Source: Bryobacterales bacterium (GTDB lineage Bacteria; Acidobacteriota; Terriglobia; Bryobacterales; Bryobacteraceae). From it: 64,000 nucleotides of DNA. The DNA lies in the NCBI GenBank assembly GCA_016721425.1, contig JADKID010000038.1, positions 62,001 through 126,000 on the forward strand. The letters run 5' to 3'. Every line of letters starts with the position of its first letter. Position 1 is the stretch's first letter. Of the stretch, positions 16,593-26,188 are shown in pieces. The notes below the pieces were generated by a model that had not been told where the DNA came from, ran no database searches, and saw only the letters and a program-made list of their open reading frames with translations. Position numbers and translations under genes: made by a program.

Positions 16593-17729
16593 GCCCCAGG
16601 CCCTCCGCCACCCGCCACTCCAGCAACCTCGCACGCGCCGGAAAGAACAGCCCACACACCAGCCTTCCCATCCGGGAGTGGGGTCGCAGATACGTATCCA
16701 ATTCCTCCAGTCGGCACCCTCTTCGCGCCTTCAAGCCGTAGTGGGTCCGGCCGAAGCAGATACGCCGGTACCCCGCCGCCGCGCACAAAGCGATTGGTTC
16801 GTTGTAACCAAGGTTGAAATACACGCTCGCTGCTCGCCCTTTTACCTCATCAAATCCGATCATTGGCAGGTGCGCCGTCCCTCCATGGGCCAGCATCACC
16901 TGCATGCCAACCAGTTCTCCCTCCAGGCGCGCCGCGTAAACCCACGCCGAATCTGGCAAGCGGTTTTCCATCTCCTGGAAAAACTCCGGCCCATAAGGAA
17001 ACGGCTTCCGGTTGAGTCGCTGATAGTGCCGCTCCATCATTTGGTGCAACTCCATGCGCTGCTCGCCCGGGTGCTCCACCAAGCTGATCTCGAGACCCAG
17101 GCGCCTGCCCTTGTTCCTCTCGTGGGCGATGTTTTTTCGGTCGCTGGATGCGTCTTCCGCAACGCCCTCCGGTACTCTTCAAAGCCGCCCGCAGGCAGAT
17201 CCAGATGCGTTGTGGGTAACTCCGGCGTCCGCAGGTACCGCAGCTCTCTCAGAATCTCCGCCGCCAGTGAATCACCGCCGGGAACGTTGCGGAAGCACAG
17301 GCTCCAACCTCGCTCCCGGGCGAGCGCTTCCGCGGCCCGGATCAGGCTCTTCGCAATGTGTCGCTGTTCCGCCCGGTCCACATCCGCGCGCACCAGCACG
17401 GCCTCGCCGGCGCCTGAGTCCGGTCCGCAGACTAACGCCGGCGTTGTGCTCGCCCCCATCGCCCTGATCGCGACGCCCAGCCGTCCGAAAATGACACGGT
17501 CCAGGTTCATCCAGTGCGCCGCATCGTCCACGTAGCCCGCAATGCCCCCCGCCAACCCGTGCTCGTCCTCCCCAACGAGGTAAATGTGCTGCCTCGGCAG
17601 TCGAGAGCTCTTTTCCGTTGTCGCCAGCCACCCGTGCATCGTTACGACATGGTGCCCCGCCAGGCCGTCCCACTCCGCCTGCCCCACCTCGTCAATCGTG
17701 CTCACAACTCTCGCGGAAAGCGTGTTCAT
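16579..17729 (-). pseudogene. FemAB/GNAT-type acyltransferase broken by one base
   Basis: Two frames together give a full-length match to the intact paralogue at 19427-20587. The N-terminal part (ATG 17729) runs from 'AEWDGLAGHHVVTMHGWL' to 'RKTHPATEK'; the rest ('ISLVEHPGEQRMELHQ…' to 'RVAEGLGHVRQ') is in the next frame. The break is at a run of six A (minus strand) after the ATEK codons, near 17130-17136; one more A restores the frame. It could be decay, a sequencing error, or a slippage site. FemAB-like proteins transfer aminoacyl or acyl groups onto cell-wall or glycan precursors. The downstream ATP-grasp gene overlaps it, suggesting joint function. Confidence 0.75.
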
Positions 17730-17769
17730 GCCACTCGACTATATATCACCGCCGCTCCAGCCGAGCCCG

Positions 17770-17884
17770 GTTCGCCGATGCCCGCGGAGTGTAACGCGAT
17801 CGTCTGTGAAATGGGACTGGCCATCACCGTTCTGACGATCAAAAATGACCACCGGATGCCCGCCGTTTCAGCCGCGCCGAAAAG
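17770..17884 (-). repeat. dispersed element, copy B, upstream of the broken FemAB gene
   Basis: This copy matches 15211-15325 without gaps over about 110 bases. The GATCGTC…GACGATC inverted repeat is at 17799-17805 and 17834-17840. No ribosome-binding site or convincing protein is seen in either strand, although both strands stay open in frame. Confidence 0.6.
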
Positions 17885-17996
17885 AGTCGCTCTCGCCCTG
17901 GCCGTCACCCCCTCCGCGCGCCCGCCACCCCTCCTCCCGCCGGCATAGAATGAAACCGTCCTGCTTTCCCCAGGCAGGCTGTTCGGAGGTAACACC

Positions 17997-19409
17997 GTGC
18001 GTTTCTCTCTTTCGGCCGTGGCCGCCATCGCTTCCATGTCCTGGGCTTGGTCCCAGATCCCCGCCGGCAAGGGCTATTCCGCCATCGGACGGTTTGAGGC
18101 GGATCTCGGCGGACGCAGCGCCGGCGAGGTCGATCCCGTCATCCTCGAGAAGTTCACTCGCGCCATCAAGGACGCGGAAAAGAGCGATCCCGCCCGCGTC
18201 AGCCATGCCCTCGTGCCGCTGCGCCCCGATAACGACGGCCTCATCTGGAAGGGCGATGGCGCCGATCGCCGCGTGCTCGCCACCACCCTGACCAGCTATC
18301 ACGGTTACGATCCTCTCGTCCACACCCGCACCGAACTCGGCCGCGAGGTCTGGGTCACCATGGGCTCCGAACTGCGCGAGTTTTGCGCCGCCGATACCTC
18401 GCCCCGCGAGCGCATGGTCCTCCGCCTGGAACAGCTCATTGGCCTCAATCCGGCTGGCCGCGATCGCCTCGTCGAGATGTGGATCCGCCCCGCCGATCTC
18501 TTCCGTCCCGCGCCCGACCCCGAAATCACCGATCGCGAAGCCGGACTCGACTTCCCCCAGGCCGGCTCCTCCCTGCAGATTAGCGACGCTCACATTCAGT
18601 GGATCAACGATCTGAAGGCCATCAGCTATGGCCCCTCCGGCATGCCGTGGACCCGCCTCGGCTACACCTACGATTGGGGCAATCCCAACAGCATCCTCGG
18701 GCTGAGCGAGTTTCTCGCCAGACAAGGCTCGGTGGTGGAGATCGAATCCGTCTCCGATCCCGCCGAATACTGCCAGGGGCAGAGAAGCTCCATGCCGCCG
18801 CTGAGCGCGCGCGATGTGGTCAACTTCGCCAGCGGTCTCGGCGGCGGCGTCGCGCCCGGTGAGTGGCTGGCCGTCGGCGGTGTCACCATCAGCAGCCCCG
18901 CGGGCCGCCCGCCCGCCAGGGTTTTCTTTGATAACCATGAGGCCAGCGTCGCCGCCTTTTCCCCATCGCGTCTCCAGGTTCTCGCGCCCCCTGATCTCAA
19001 GGGGCGCTTCCGCACGGACATGGTCGTCGAGGTCGCCGGCGTCCGCCGTGCACTTACCCTGCCTGTGCTCGAATCCGCTCCCGGCATCTACACCGCTGCC
19101 CACTCCGGCCGCGGTCCTGTCAACGCCTGGAATCAGGATGGCTCGCGTAACGCCGAGGATCGTCCGGCCGCGCGAGGCTCCATCGTCACCTTCTGGGCCA
19201 CTGGCATGGGCGGACAGATGGTCACCAGCGTCCGCGTCGGCGGCGAGTGGGTCCCCACCTCCGATATGGTTTTCGTGGGCCCAGTGGAGCCCGGCGTCCA
19301 CGAGATCCAGATCCGCATTCCGCCCGCGCTCGCCCCAGGCGCCGCGGAACTCCTCCTCACCTCCGGCCGCTCTACCAGCCGCCGCGGGGTCACCGTGTTT
19401 GTGAACTAG
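17997..19409 (+). CDS. secreted protein with Solibacter-type C-terminal domain (TIGR03437)
   Basis: A 470-residue exported protein. The GTG start at 17997 has GGAGGT seven bases upstream, and the first 19 residues form a signal peptide ending 'SWAWSQ'. Residues about 130-250 include 'RLVEMWIRPADLFRPAPDPEI'. The C-terminal 200 residues show the TIGR03437 pattern: 'DVVNFASG..GGVAPGEW', 'LQVLAPPDLKG', 'SAPGIYTA', 'NAWNQDGSRN', 'RGSIVTFWATGMG'. This domain is found in large numbers in Solibacter-like acidobacteria, probably as an immunoglobulin-like surface module. Function of the N-terminal half is unknown. It sits between two FemAB-like genes on the other strand. Confidence 0.85.
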   Translation: MRFSLSAVAAIASMSWAWSQIPAGKGYSAIGRFEADLGGRSAGEVDPVILEKFTRAIKDAEKSDPARVSHALVPLRPDNDGLIWKGDGADRRVLATTLTSYHGYDPLVHTRTELGREVWVTMGSELREFCAADTSPRERMVLRLEQLIGLNPAGRDRLVEMWIRPADLFRPAPDPEITDREAGLDFPQAGSSLQISDAHIQWINDLKAISYGPSGMPWTRLGYTYDWGNPNSILGLSEFLARQGSVVEIESVSDPAEYCQGQRSSMPPLSARDVVNFASGLGGGVAPGEWLAVGGVTISSPAGRPPARVFFDNHEASVAAFSPSRLQVLAPPDLKGRFRTDMVVEVAGVRRALTLPVLESAPGIYTAAHSGRGPVNAWNQDGSRNAEDRPAARGSIVTFWATGMGGQMVTSVRVGGEWVPTSDMVFVGPVEPGVHEIQIRIPPALAPGAAELLLTSGRSTSRRGVTVFVN

Positions 19410-19426
19410 CCTCCGCCGTCACGCCG

Positions 19427-20587
19427 CTAACCTTCCCTCTGCTGCCCATGCCCCATGCTCTCCGCCACCCGCCGCTCCAGCAACCTCGCGCGGGCCGGAA
19501 AGAACAACGAACACACTCGCCTGCCCATCCACGAGTGGGGTCGTACATATGTATCCATGCCCACCAGCCGGCACCCCCTTCGTACCTTCGCGCCGTAGGT
19601 CGTCCGGCCGAGAGCGAGATGCCGGTATCCGGCCGCTGCACACCACTCGATTGGTGCGTTGTAGCAAAGGTTGAAATACAGGCTCGCTGCTCGGCCCTTG
19701 ACCGGGTCAAATCCGATCATTGGCAGGTGCGCCGTGCCCCTATGCGCCAGGATCAAGGTCGTACCAACCAGCTCTCCCTCCAGGTGCGCCCCGAAGACCC
19801 ACGCCGAGCCCTGCAGGCGGTTTTCCATCTCCTCATAAAACTCCGGTCCATACGGAAACGGCCGCTGGTTCAGTCGCTGATAGTGCTGCTCCATCACTTG
19901 ATGCAGTTCCACGCGATGTTCGCCTGGGTGCTCCACCTGCCTGATCTCCAGACCCGTGCGCCTGGCTTTGCTCCTCTCTGCGGCAATGTTCTTCTCGGTC
20001 GCTGGATGCGTCCTCCGCAACGCAAGACGATATTCTCGAAAACCGCCCTCTGGTAGGTCCAAATGCGTCGTGGGTAGCTCCGGTGTCCGCGGAAATCGCA
20101 ACTCCCGCAGGATCTCCGCCGCCAGCGAACCACTCGCGGGGACGTTCCGGAAACACAGGCTCCAGCCGCGCTCCCGCGCCAGTTCCTCCGCCGCCCGGAT
20201 CAGGTGCACCGCAATCCGCCTCTGTTCCTCCCGGTCCGCATCCGCGCGCACCAGCACTGCCTCGCCGTTGCCGATATCCGGTCCGCATACCAGCGCCGGC
20301 ATCGTGCTCGCCCCCAGCGCCCTCATTCCAACATCCAGCCCCCCGAAAAGCACACGGTCCAGGCTCATCCAGTGCGCAGTCTCCTCCACGAGGCAGGAAA
20401 TGCCGCCCGCCAACCCGCGTTCGTCCTCCACGACTAAATAAAACTGCCGCCTCGGCAGTAGCGAGCTCTTTTCCGTGATCGCCAGCCACCCGTGCATCGT
20501 CACCACATGGTGCCCCGCCAGGCCGTCCCATTCCGCCCGCTCCACTTCCTCAATCGAGTTCAGGATCCTTACACCTGGCGCGTTCAT
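19427..20587 (-). CDS. FemAB/GNAT-type acyltransferase (intact paralogue)
   Basis: A 386-residue protein of the FemAB-like GNAT group, made of two tandem acetyltransferase-like halves. Landmarks are 'AEWDGLAGHHVVTMHGWL', 'ALVCGPDIGNGEAVLV', 'LELARERGWSLCFRNVP'-type sequence, 'LPTTHLDLP', then 'HYQRLNQRPFPYGPEFYEEME', 'LEGELVGTTLILAH' and 'YFNLCYNAPIEWCAAAGY'. It would transfer an aminoacyl or acyl group onto a cell-surface precursor. It is strongly similar along its whole length to the broken copy at 16579-17729, and about 40 bases around the two starts also match, so the pair arose by duplication around the TIGR03437 gene. Confidence 0.8.
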   Translation of the reverse strand: MNAPGVRILNSIEEVERAEWDGLAGHHVVTMHGWLAITEKSSLLPRRQFYLVVEDERGLAGGISCLVEETAHWMSLDRVLFGGLDVGMRALGASTMPALVCGPDIGNGEAVLVRADADREEQRRIAVHLIRAAEELARERGWSLCFRNVPASGSLAAEILRELRFPRTPELPTTHLDLPEGGFREYRLALRRTHPATEKNIAAERSKARRTGLEIRQVEHPGEHRVELHQVMEQHYQRLNQRPFPYGPEFYEEMENRLQGSAWVFGAHLEGELVGTTLILAHRGTAHLPMIGFDPVKGRAASLYFNLCYNAPIEWCAAAGYRHLALGRTTYGAKVRRGCRLVGMDTYVRPHSWMGRRVCSLFFPARARLLERRVAESMGHGQQREG

Positions 20588-20675
20588 GCAGCTACACTAT
20601 CTACCACTGCGGATCCAGCCGCCCCCAAGCTGCCGCCCGGCGCCCCGTTCCAGGCAATTTGCTGCCGCCGCCGCC

Positions 20676-22091
20676 TCACACCGCCTCCCTCAACACTTCG
20701 GGCCGCTCCGCATGGAGCTTCAAAATCAGCTCGCCGAACATCGTGTTCGCCCACGCAAACCACTTCCTCGTGTAGTTCTTGGGGTCGTCCTTGTGGAACG
20801 ATTCGTGCATGAAGCCCGTCCCGGCGTGCGTCGCCTTCAGCAACGCCAGGCAACGCACAATCTCCGCCGCGTCCGTGCTGGTGATCGCCTGCAGGATCAC
20901 GCCCAGCGGCCAGATCATGTCCATCCCCGAATGCGGCCCGCCCAGCCCCGCGCCCGCGCGCCCCCGGAAGAAATACATATCGTCCTCGCTCAGAATGAAG
21001 GCCCGCGTGTTCCGGTACACCGCGTCCCCGGCCGCGCACGCGCCAATATAAGGCAGAGCAATCAGGCTCGGCACGTTCGCATCGTCCATCATCAATGCAT
21101 TGCCGAATCCGTCCACCTCATAGGCGTACATCTCGCCGTGCCGCGGATGCTTCACCGTTGCATGCGCCGCCAGCGCCGCCCGTAGCTCGCCGCTAAAGTC
21201 GAGGCACTCCCGCGCCACATCCGGAGCCCGCAACTCTGTCCCGTAGATCTCCGCCATCTGCTCCAGCGCCTGCATGGCGAAGATGTTGGCCGGAATCAGA
21301 AACGGAAACTGGCAGGCGTCGTCCGAAGGCCGGAAGGAAGAATGGATCAGCCCGCAGGGCCGCGACGGCGGGCCGTACCCGTCATTGGCCAGGGTGTCAG
21401 AGGCCACCGCCGTCACCCGTTGAAATCGATACGGTCCGCGGTCTTTCAACCGCTGCTGTTCGCGGAACGTCCGCCGGATGATCGCCGCCGCCTCCCGCCA
21501 AGCCGCGTCGAAGCACTCGCCGCTCCCCGTGGCCTTCCAATACCCATGCGCCAGACGCACCGGGAAGCACAGCGAATCAATCTCCCATTTCCGCTCGTGC
21601 AGCTCCGGCTTCATCGCCGTCAGGTCCTTCGCCCATTGGCTTCCGGTCGGCCCGAAGTTGAAGGCGTTGGCGTAAGGGTCAATCCGGATGCACCGCGTCT
21701 GCCGGTGGATCACGCCCGCCAGCAGTTGGCGCAGCGCCCGGTCCTCCCGCGCCAGCGGCAGGTACGGCCATACTTGCGCCGTCGAGTCGCGCAGCCACAT
21801 CGCCGGAATGTCCCCCGTGATCACAAACGTATCCGGCTTGCCGTCCAGCGTACCCGTCCGCACCGTCGTGTCCAGAGTGTTCGGCAGGCAGTTGCCAAAC
21901 ATCCACGCCAACTCCGCATCCGCCATGCCGCGCTGCACTTCCGCAATGCGCGCCTCCACGGCCGCACTCGTAAAGTTGCGCTGCCCTGCCGCCGGCCGCT
22001 GGCTGACGAACCGGCTCGATGGCGTCTGCGCCGCCGCGCTAAGCCCGGCTGCCAGCAGAAAGTCGCGACGGGATGGGGTAGGAGTGCTCAT
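20676..22091 (-). CDS. glycoside hydrolase family 125, exo-alpha-1,6-mannosidase-like
   Basis: From ATG 22091 the protein has 471 residues and a twin-arginine signal (PSRRDFLLAAG). The body carries GH125 hallmarks: 'FGNCLPNTLDTTV', 'FVITGDIPAMWLRDSTAQVWPYL', 'IDPYANAFN', 'HERKWEIDSLCFPVRLAHGYW', 'SSFRPSDDACQFPFLIPAN' and 'MMDDANVPSLIALPY'. GH125 enzymes release terminal alpha-1,6-mannose. It probably acts in the periplasm or outside on mannan or N-glycan-like material. A 280-base gap separates it from the divergent kinase gene; no clear promoter was identified there. Confidence 0.92.
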   Translation of the reverse strand: MSTPTPSRRDFLLAAGLSAAAQTPSSRFVSQRPAAGQRNFTSAAVEARIAEVQRGMADAELAWMFGNCLPNTLDTTVRTGTLDGKPDTFVITGDIPAMWLRDSTAQVWPYLPLAREDRALRQLLAGVIHRQTRCIRIDPYANAFNFGPTGSQWAKDLTAMKPELHERKWEIDSLCFPVRLAHGYWKATGSGECFDAAWREAAAIIRRTFREQQRLKDRGPYRFQRVTAVASDTLANDGYGPPSRPCGLIHSSFRPSDDACQFPFLIPANIFAMQALEQMAEIYGTELRAPDVARECLDFSGELRAALAAHATVKHPRHGEMYAYEVDGFGNALMMDDANVPSLIALPYIGACAAGDAVYRNTRAFILSEDDMYFFRGRAGAGLGGPHSGMDMIWPLGVILQAITSTDAAEIVRCLALLKATHAGTGFMHESFHKDDPKNYTRKWFAWANTMFGELILKLHAERPEVLREAV

Positions 22092-22371
22092 GGGACCGCT
22101 ACGATTGTTTCGCCGCGCGGTGGCGGGAGTCAACACGCGGCCGCGAGCCCGGTACCGGCGTCATCAGGTTCACGGTGCGCAGCGCGCTCAATCTGTTTCG
22201 TCAGGATGTCCCGGGCAACCGGATTCTGGAGCCGCGACGTCTGCCTCGCCTTCGGTTCCCCTTTTGTGCTTGACTGGAAGCGGATCACGCCGCTGCTTGC
22301 CAATCTGTCGTCAGCTTGCCGGCAGGATCATAACAGGTAGATCTGTGCTCGCTGGTGTCAGGAGGCCGGAG

Positions 22372-25290
22372 ATGCAACTGATTTCCCGCTGGTCGGGTGT
22401 GGCCATCGCCTGGGTCCTGCTATGCCTCGTCGCAGCGGGAGCGTGGATCTACAATCGCCAGGAGAGCGACCTCGCCGCCAAGGCCCATGAACACCTGCAG
22501 TTCATCGCTGAACTAAAGTCGAGGGAGATCGGTCAGTGGCGGCGCGAGCGTCTGGGCGATGCCTCCGTACTCACCGATAACTACATCTTCACCAGCGCCG
22601 TGACGCGTTGGTTGGCTGCTCCAACTCAGGAGGGCACAGCCGCCATCCTCGCCGTGTTCCGCTCTCTTCAACGGAACTACTCTTACGACGACATCCTGCT
22701 CATTGATGCCGTTGGGCGGGTCCGATTGAGTCTGTCCGGCAGAATCTACGGCGAGGACAGCGCGGCTATGCGTGATCGCCTTGCAGTACTCCGCTCCGGG
22801 CGTGCCGCGCTCTCCGATCTGCACATCGATGCTGGAGGCTCGGAGCCGGTGATGACCGCAAGCGCGCCGCTGTTGGACCACCAAGGCAAAACGCAGGTGG
22901 CAGTGGGTGCGATCCTCCTGGAAATGAAGGCCCGGACCTTTCTCTTCCCGCTCATTCGATCCTGGCCAACGCCCAGTCTCAGCGGGGAGACCATCCTGGT
23001 CCGCCGCGATGGGGACTCGGTTCTCTACTTGAACGAATTGCGCCACAGGGCGAACTCCGCTCTCAAACTTCGAATTCCCTTGACGCGCATCGACGTTCCT
23101 GCCGTTATGGCTGTTTTGGGCAGACAAGGCGTGGTGGAAGGGAACGACTATCGAGGCGCGGAGGTGCTCTCAGCCTTGGTCCCCGTCCCCGGTTCGCCGT
23201 GGTTTGTAGTAACAAAACTGGACAGGCACGAAGCACTGGAAGTCTGGCGATTCCGCTCTATCCTCATCCTCGCGTTGCTGCTGTCCACACTGGCAATCGT
23301 CGTCTCTGTTTTCGTGATGCTCTGGCAGCGAAACGCAAAGGAACACTACCGTGTGCAGCTGAAACAGGAGGCAATGCTGCACAAGGACGAGGAACTCCAC
23401 CGGACCATCCTCCTCACCGCCATGGACGGCTACTGGCTGGTGGATAGCGGCGGGCGTCTGCTGGAGGTGAATGAAGCCTACTGCCGCATGAGCGGCTACA
23501 GCGTGGAGGAACTGCTGTCCATGCGCGTTTCTGATCTGGAGACTCAGGAAACGGCAACCGAGACTGCCGTTCACCTCCAAAGGATCGTTGCTCAGGGAGA
23601 GGATCGTTTCCACTCCCAGCACCGTCGCAAGGATGGAAGCCTTCTGGACGTCGAGATTAGGACTGAATATCGGCCAGTCGACGGTGGGCTATTCGTCTTC
23701 TTTCTGCAGGACATCACCGAACGGAAACAGGCCGAGCAAGCGCTGAAGCAAAGCCACGATTTGCTCTCCAACCTGGCCAGCCTGGTACCTGGTGTCATCT
23801 ACCAGTACCGGCTGCATCCGGACGGGCGTTCGGCGTTTCCCTATGCGAGTCCGGGCATGAATGACATCTATGAGGTCACCCCAGAGGAGGTTCAGCAGGA
23901 TGCCACCCCGGTTTTCGGGCGGCTCCATCCGGAGGACTACAATCTTGTGGCTGGCTCCATCCAGGACTCCGCCAAATCCTTGACCACGTTCTACTGCGAG
24001 TTCAGAGTCATACTGCCCCGCCAGGGTCTCCGCTGGCGGTGGTCGCAGGCCCACCCGCAGCGCATGGCCGACGGTGGCACCCTCTGGCACGGCATCATCT
24101 CCGATATCACCGAGCGCAAGGTAGCAGAAGAGGAGAAGGCGAAACTCCAAGCCCAACTCCAACAGGCCCAGAAGATGGAGTCCATCGGGCGGCTCGCTGG
24201 CGGCGTGGCCCACGACTTCAACAACCTGCTGACCGTGATCAACGGATATAGCCAGCTGCTGTTGGAAGACAGGCGATTGGACGAGGCAAACCAGCGCACC
24301 GTCACCGAAATTCTCAAAGCCGGGGAACGCGCCGCCGGCTTGACCGCGCAGCTCCTGGCCTACAGCCGCAAACAGGTTCTCCAAATGCGTCCGCTGGACC
24401 TCAACAACACCGTGCAGGAGTTGCGCTCCATGCTCCAGCGATTGGTGGGCGAAGACGTCGAGGTGCGCATTGCGTTGAAGGCCAGTGCAGGCACTGTCCA
24501 GGCCGATCCGCATCAGTTGGAACAGGTCGTCATGAACCTCCTCGTCAACGCCAAGGACGCTATGCCGGCAGGAGGCAGAGTACTCATCGAAACGGCCAAC
24601 GTGGAATTGGACGAGAACTATGTCCGGACTCATCCCGGAGTTCAGGCGGGCCGCTACGTCATGCTCGCGGTGAGCGATACCGGCGTCGGCATGGATAAGC
24701 AAATCCAGCGGAACATCTTTGAACCCTTCTTTACCACCAAGGGTTTGGGCAAAGGCACCGGGCTCGGCCTGTCCACCGTCCAGGGCATTGTCGCGCAAAG
24801 CGGCGGCTACATTGATGTCTACAGTGAGCCCGGCCACGGAACCACGTTCAAAATCTACTTGCCCGCGCTGGCCGCCGTCGCATCCGATGCCGGGCCGCTC
24901 GCGGCCATGCCCGTCCTCCGGGGACAGGAAACCGTGCTGGTGGTGGAGGACCAGCACGGTGTTCTCCAATACGCCGTCGCCGCACTCAGCGCCTATGGCT
25001 ACAGGGTGCTGAAGGCTGAAAATATAGGGGAGGCATTGCAGGCCTTCGAGCACGAGGGCGGCCGCATCCACCTAATCCTCACCGACGTCGTAATGCCCAA
25101 CGGCAGTGGCAGAGTGCTCGCCGATGAACTGCAGAGACGCCAACCCGGCGTCAAGATCCTATTCATGTCCGGCTACACCGATGACGCCATCGCCCACCAC
25201 GGTGTCTTGGAGTCCGGCGCGGAGTTCATTCAGAAGCCGTTCAGCCCCCAGCAGCTGGCCGCCAAGGTGCGGAGCGTGCTGGGGACGTAA
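22372..25290 (+). CDS. membrane hybrid histidine kinase (sensor-PAS-PAS-HK-REC)
   Basis: The ATG at 22372 follows AGGAGG; open frame upstream of it is not coding. The 972-residue protein has a membrane segment at 9-26, a periplasmic sensor of about 260 residues, a second membrane segment at about 293-317, two PAS domains (about 340-446 and 460-583), a HisKA domain with His614 in 'GGVAHDFNNLL', an ATPase with 'NLLVNAKDAMPAGG' and 'GTGLGLSTVQGI', and a receiver domain with Asp905 in 'LILTDVVMPNG' and 'FIQKPFSP'. The kinase core is nearly the same as that of the next kinase gene. No separate response regulator gene is adjacent. Confidence 0.93.
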   Translation: MQLISRWSGVAIAWVLLCLVAAGAWIYNRQESDLAAKAHEHLQFIAELKSREIGQWRRERLGDASVLTDNYIFTSAVTRWLAAPTQEGTAAILAVFRSLQRNYSYDDILLIDAVGRVRLSLSGRIYGEDSAAMRDRLAVLRSGRAALSDLHIDAGGSEPVMTASAPLLDHQGKTQVAVGAILLEMKARTFLFPLIRSWPTPSLSGETILVRRDGDSVLYLNELRHRANSALKLRIPLTRIDVPAVMAVLGRQGVVEGNDYRGAEVLSALVPVPGSPWFVVTKLDRHEALEVWRFRSILILALLLSTLAIVVSVFVMLWQRNAKEHYRVQLKQEAMLHKDEELHRTILLTAMDGYWLVDSGGRLLEVNEAYCRMSGYSVEELLSMRVSDLETQETATETAVHLQRIVAQGEDRFHSQHRRKDGSLLDVEIRTEYRPVDGGLFVFFLQDITERKQAEQALKQSHDLLSNLASLVPGVIYQYRLHPDGRSAFPYASPGMNDIYEVTPEEVQQDATPVFGRLHPEDYNLVAGSIQDSAKSLTTFYCEFRVILPRQGLRWRWSQAHPQRMADGGTLWHGIISDITERKVAEEEKAKLQAQLQQAQKMESIGRLAGGVAHDFNNLLTVINGYSQLLLEDRRLDEANQRTVTEILKAGERAAGLTAQLLAYSRKQVLQMRPLDLNNTVQELRSMLQRLVGEDVEVRIALKASAGTVQADPHQLEQVVMNLLVNAKDAMPAGGRVLIETANVELDENYVRTHPGVQAGRYVMLAVSDTGVGMDKQIQRNIFEPFFTTKGLGKGTGLGLSTVQGIVAQSGGYIDVYSEPGHGTTFKIYLPALAAVASDAGPLAAMPVLRGQETVLVVEDQHGVLQYAVAALSAYGYRVLKAENIGEALQAFEHEGGRIHLILTDVVMPNGSGRVLADELQRRQPGVKILFMSGYTDDAIAHHGVLESGAEFIQKPFSPQQLAAKVRSVLGT

Positions 25291-26188
25291 ATGGCAGCGG
25301 CGGCGCTATGATCCGCATGGCCAGGACTGGGCAACAGAACCGGCACGATCAACAGGCCTGCCGGGACGCAATCAAAGTGCAGTGGGCGGCTGCCACAAAG
25401 TCACCGCAGGAAGCCAACCCGAATAGCGCGAAAGCCATCAGGAGGGCGTGCCAGGTTGCCAACCGCGAGAAGTTCCCGTCGGCTGCGGGGCTATGCCCGA
25501 AGTTTGCTGCAATTGCCTTTGCTGGCAATCAACCCTGACGGCACACTCGCAAGCTGGCTCAGCCGGCGAAACGGGCGCCATCCAATGGATCTGTCCCGCG
25601 TTGCCCGCTCCAACATGCGCAGCGACGCCGCACACCCTTCCACCGGCGTCCCCCGCACCACCCCGGCCCGGGCCGGATCGGAACTTAGCATGGTTCGGGT
25701 GACGCAAACGACGGATGTGACCCGGTTTTCCAATAGTCGCTCAGATGTCGCTGTTGACGGGAGAATGGCGCTCGGCGCCCACAAAAGGCATTCGAAACCA
25801 GCGTCACTGGCGTCACATCCTCACCGCCCACCATCGCCGCGGATGGACAGCAGCATCCCGGCGATCTCGTCCTCCTCCACCCGCAGCAGGTACTTCTCCG
25901 TATCGCCCACGTCTCCGAGTCCCTGGCGATCCGCGTCGCGGCCAGTCTCGGAACGAGCTTCCGCCTCCACGGGCCGAATCCACCAGGGCGATAGGTGATG
26001 GCCACTTCATCGCCCAGGCGTCAGAAACTCAGCCTGAATATGTTGCCAGGGCATCGACGACTTCCTCCGCAGTCCAACCTCGCCGTTGCCGAAATGTCAT
26101 TCCGTCATATGATGAGTGTCAGTTCGCTCGCTCACCTGAATCGGTTCGCCTGCGTCCCATTTGCAGTCCAAGGATCTCTCCTCCAGCG
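25291..26188. other. gene-free stretch between two hybrid kinases
   Basis: About 900 bases in which all open frames lack a ribosome-binding site and protein-like composition. I see no recognisable gene remnant, RNA gene or repeat. The tract probably separates the two kinase duplicates. Confidence 0.5.

Noticed and set aside
17130..17136. Canonical -1 frameshift heptamer in the FemAB-like gene
   Set aside because: The six-A run is not in the phase required for the classic X-XXY-YYZ slip, and the paralogue has no such site; only simple slippage remains possible.
17868..19301. 477-residue minus-strand frame opposite the TIGR03437 gene
   Set aside because: Gly/Ala/Asp-rich shadow of a well-supported exported protein on the plus strand.
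21688..22371. 228-residue N-terminal extension of the first hybrid kinase
   Set aside because: Composition is not protein-like, it overlaps the GH125 gene, and ATG 22372 has AGGAGG and a membrane helix right after it.
25685..26005. 106-residue minus-strand frame in the inter-kinase gap
   Set aside because: No start signal, no family motif, composition like the shadows elsewhere.
25745..26188. 148-residue N-terminal extension of the second hybrid kinase
   Set aside because: Pro/Arg/Ser-rich non-coding sequence; the membrane sensor begins at ATG 26189.
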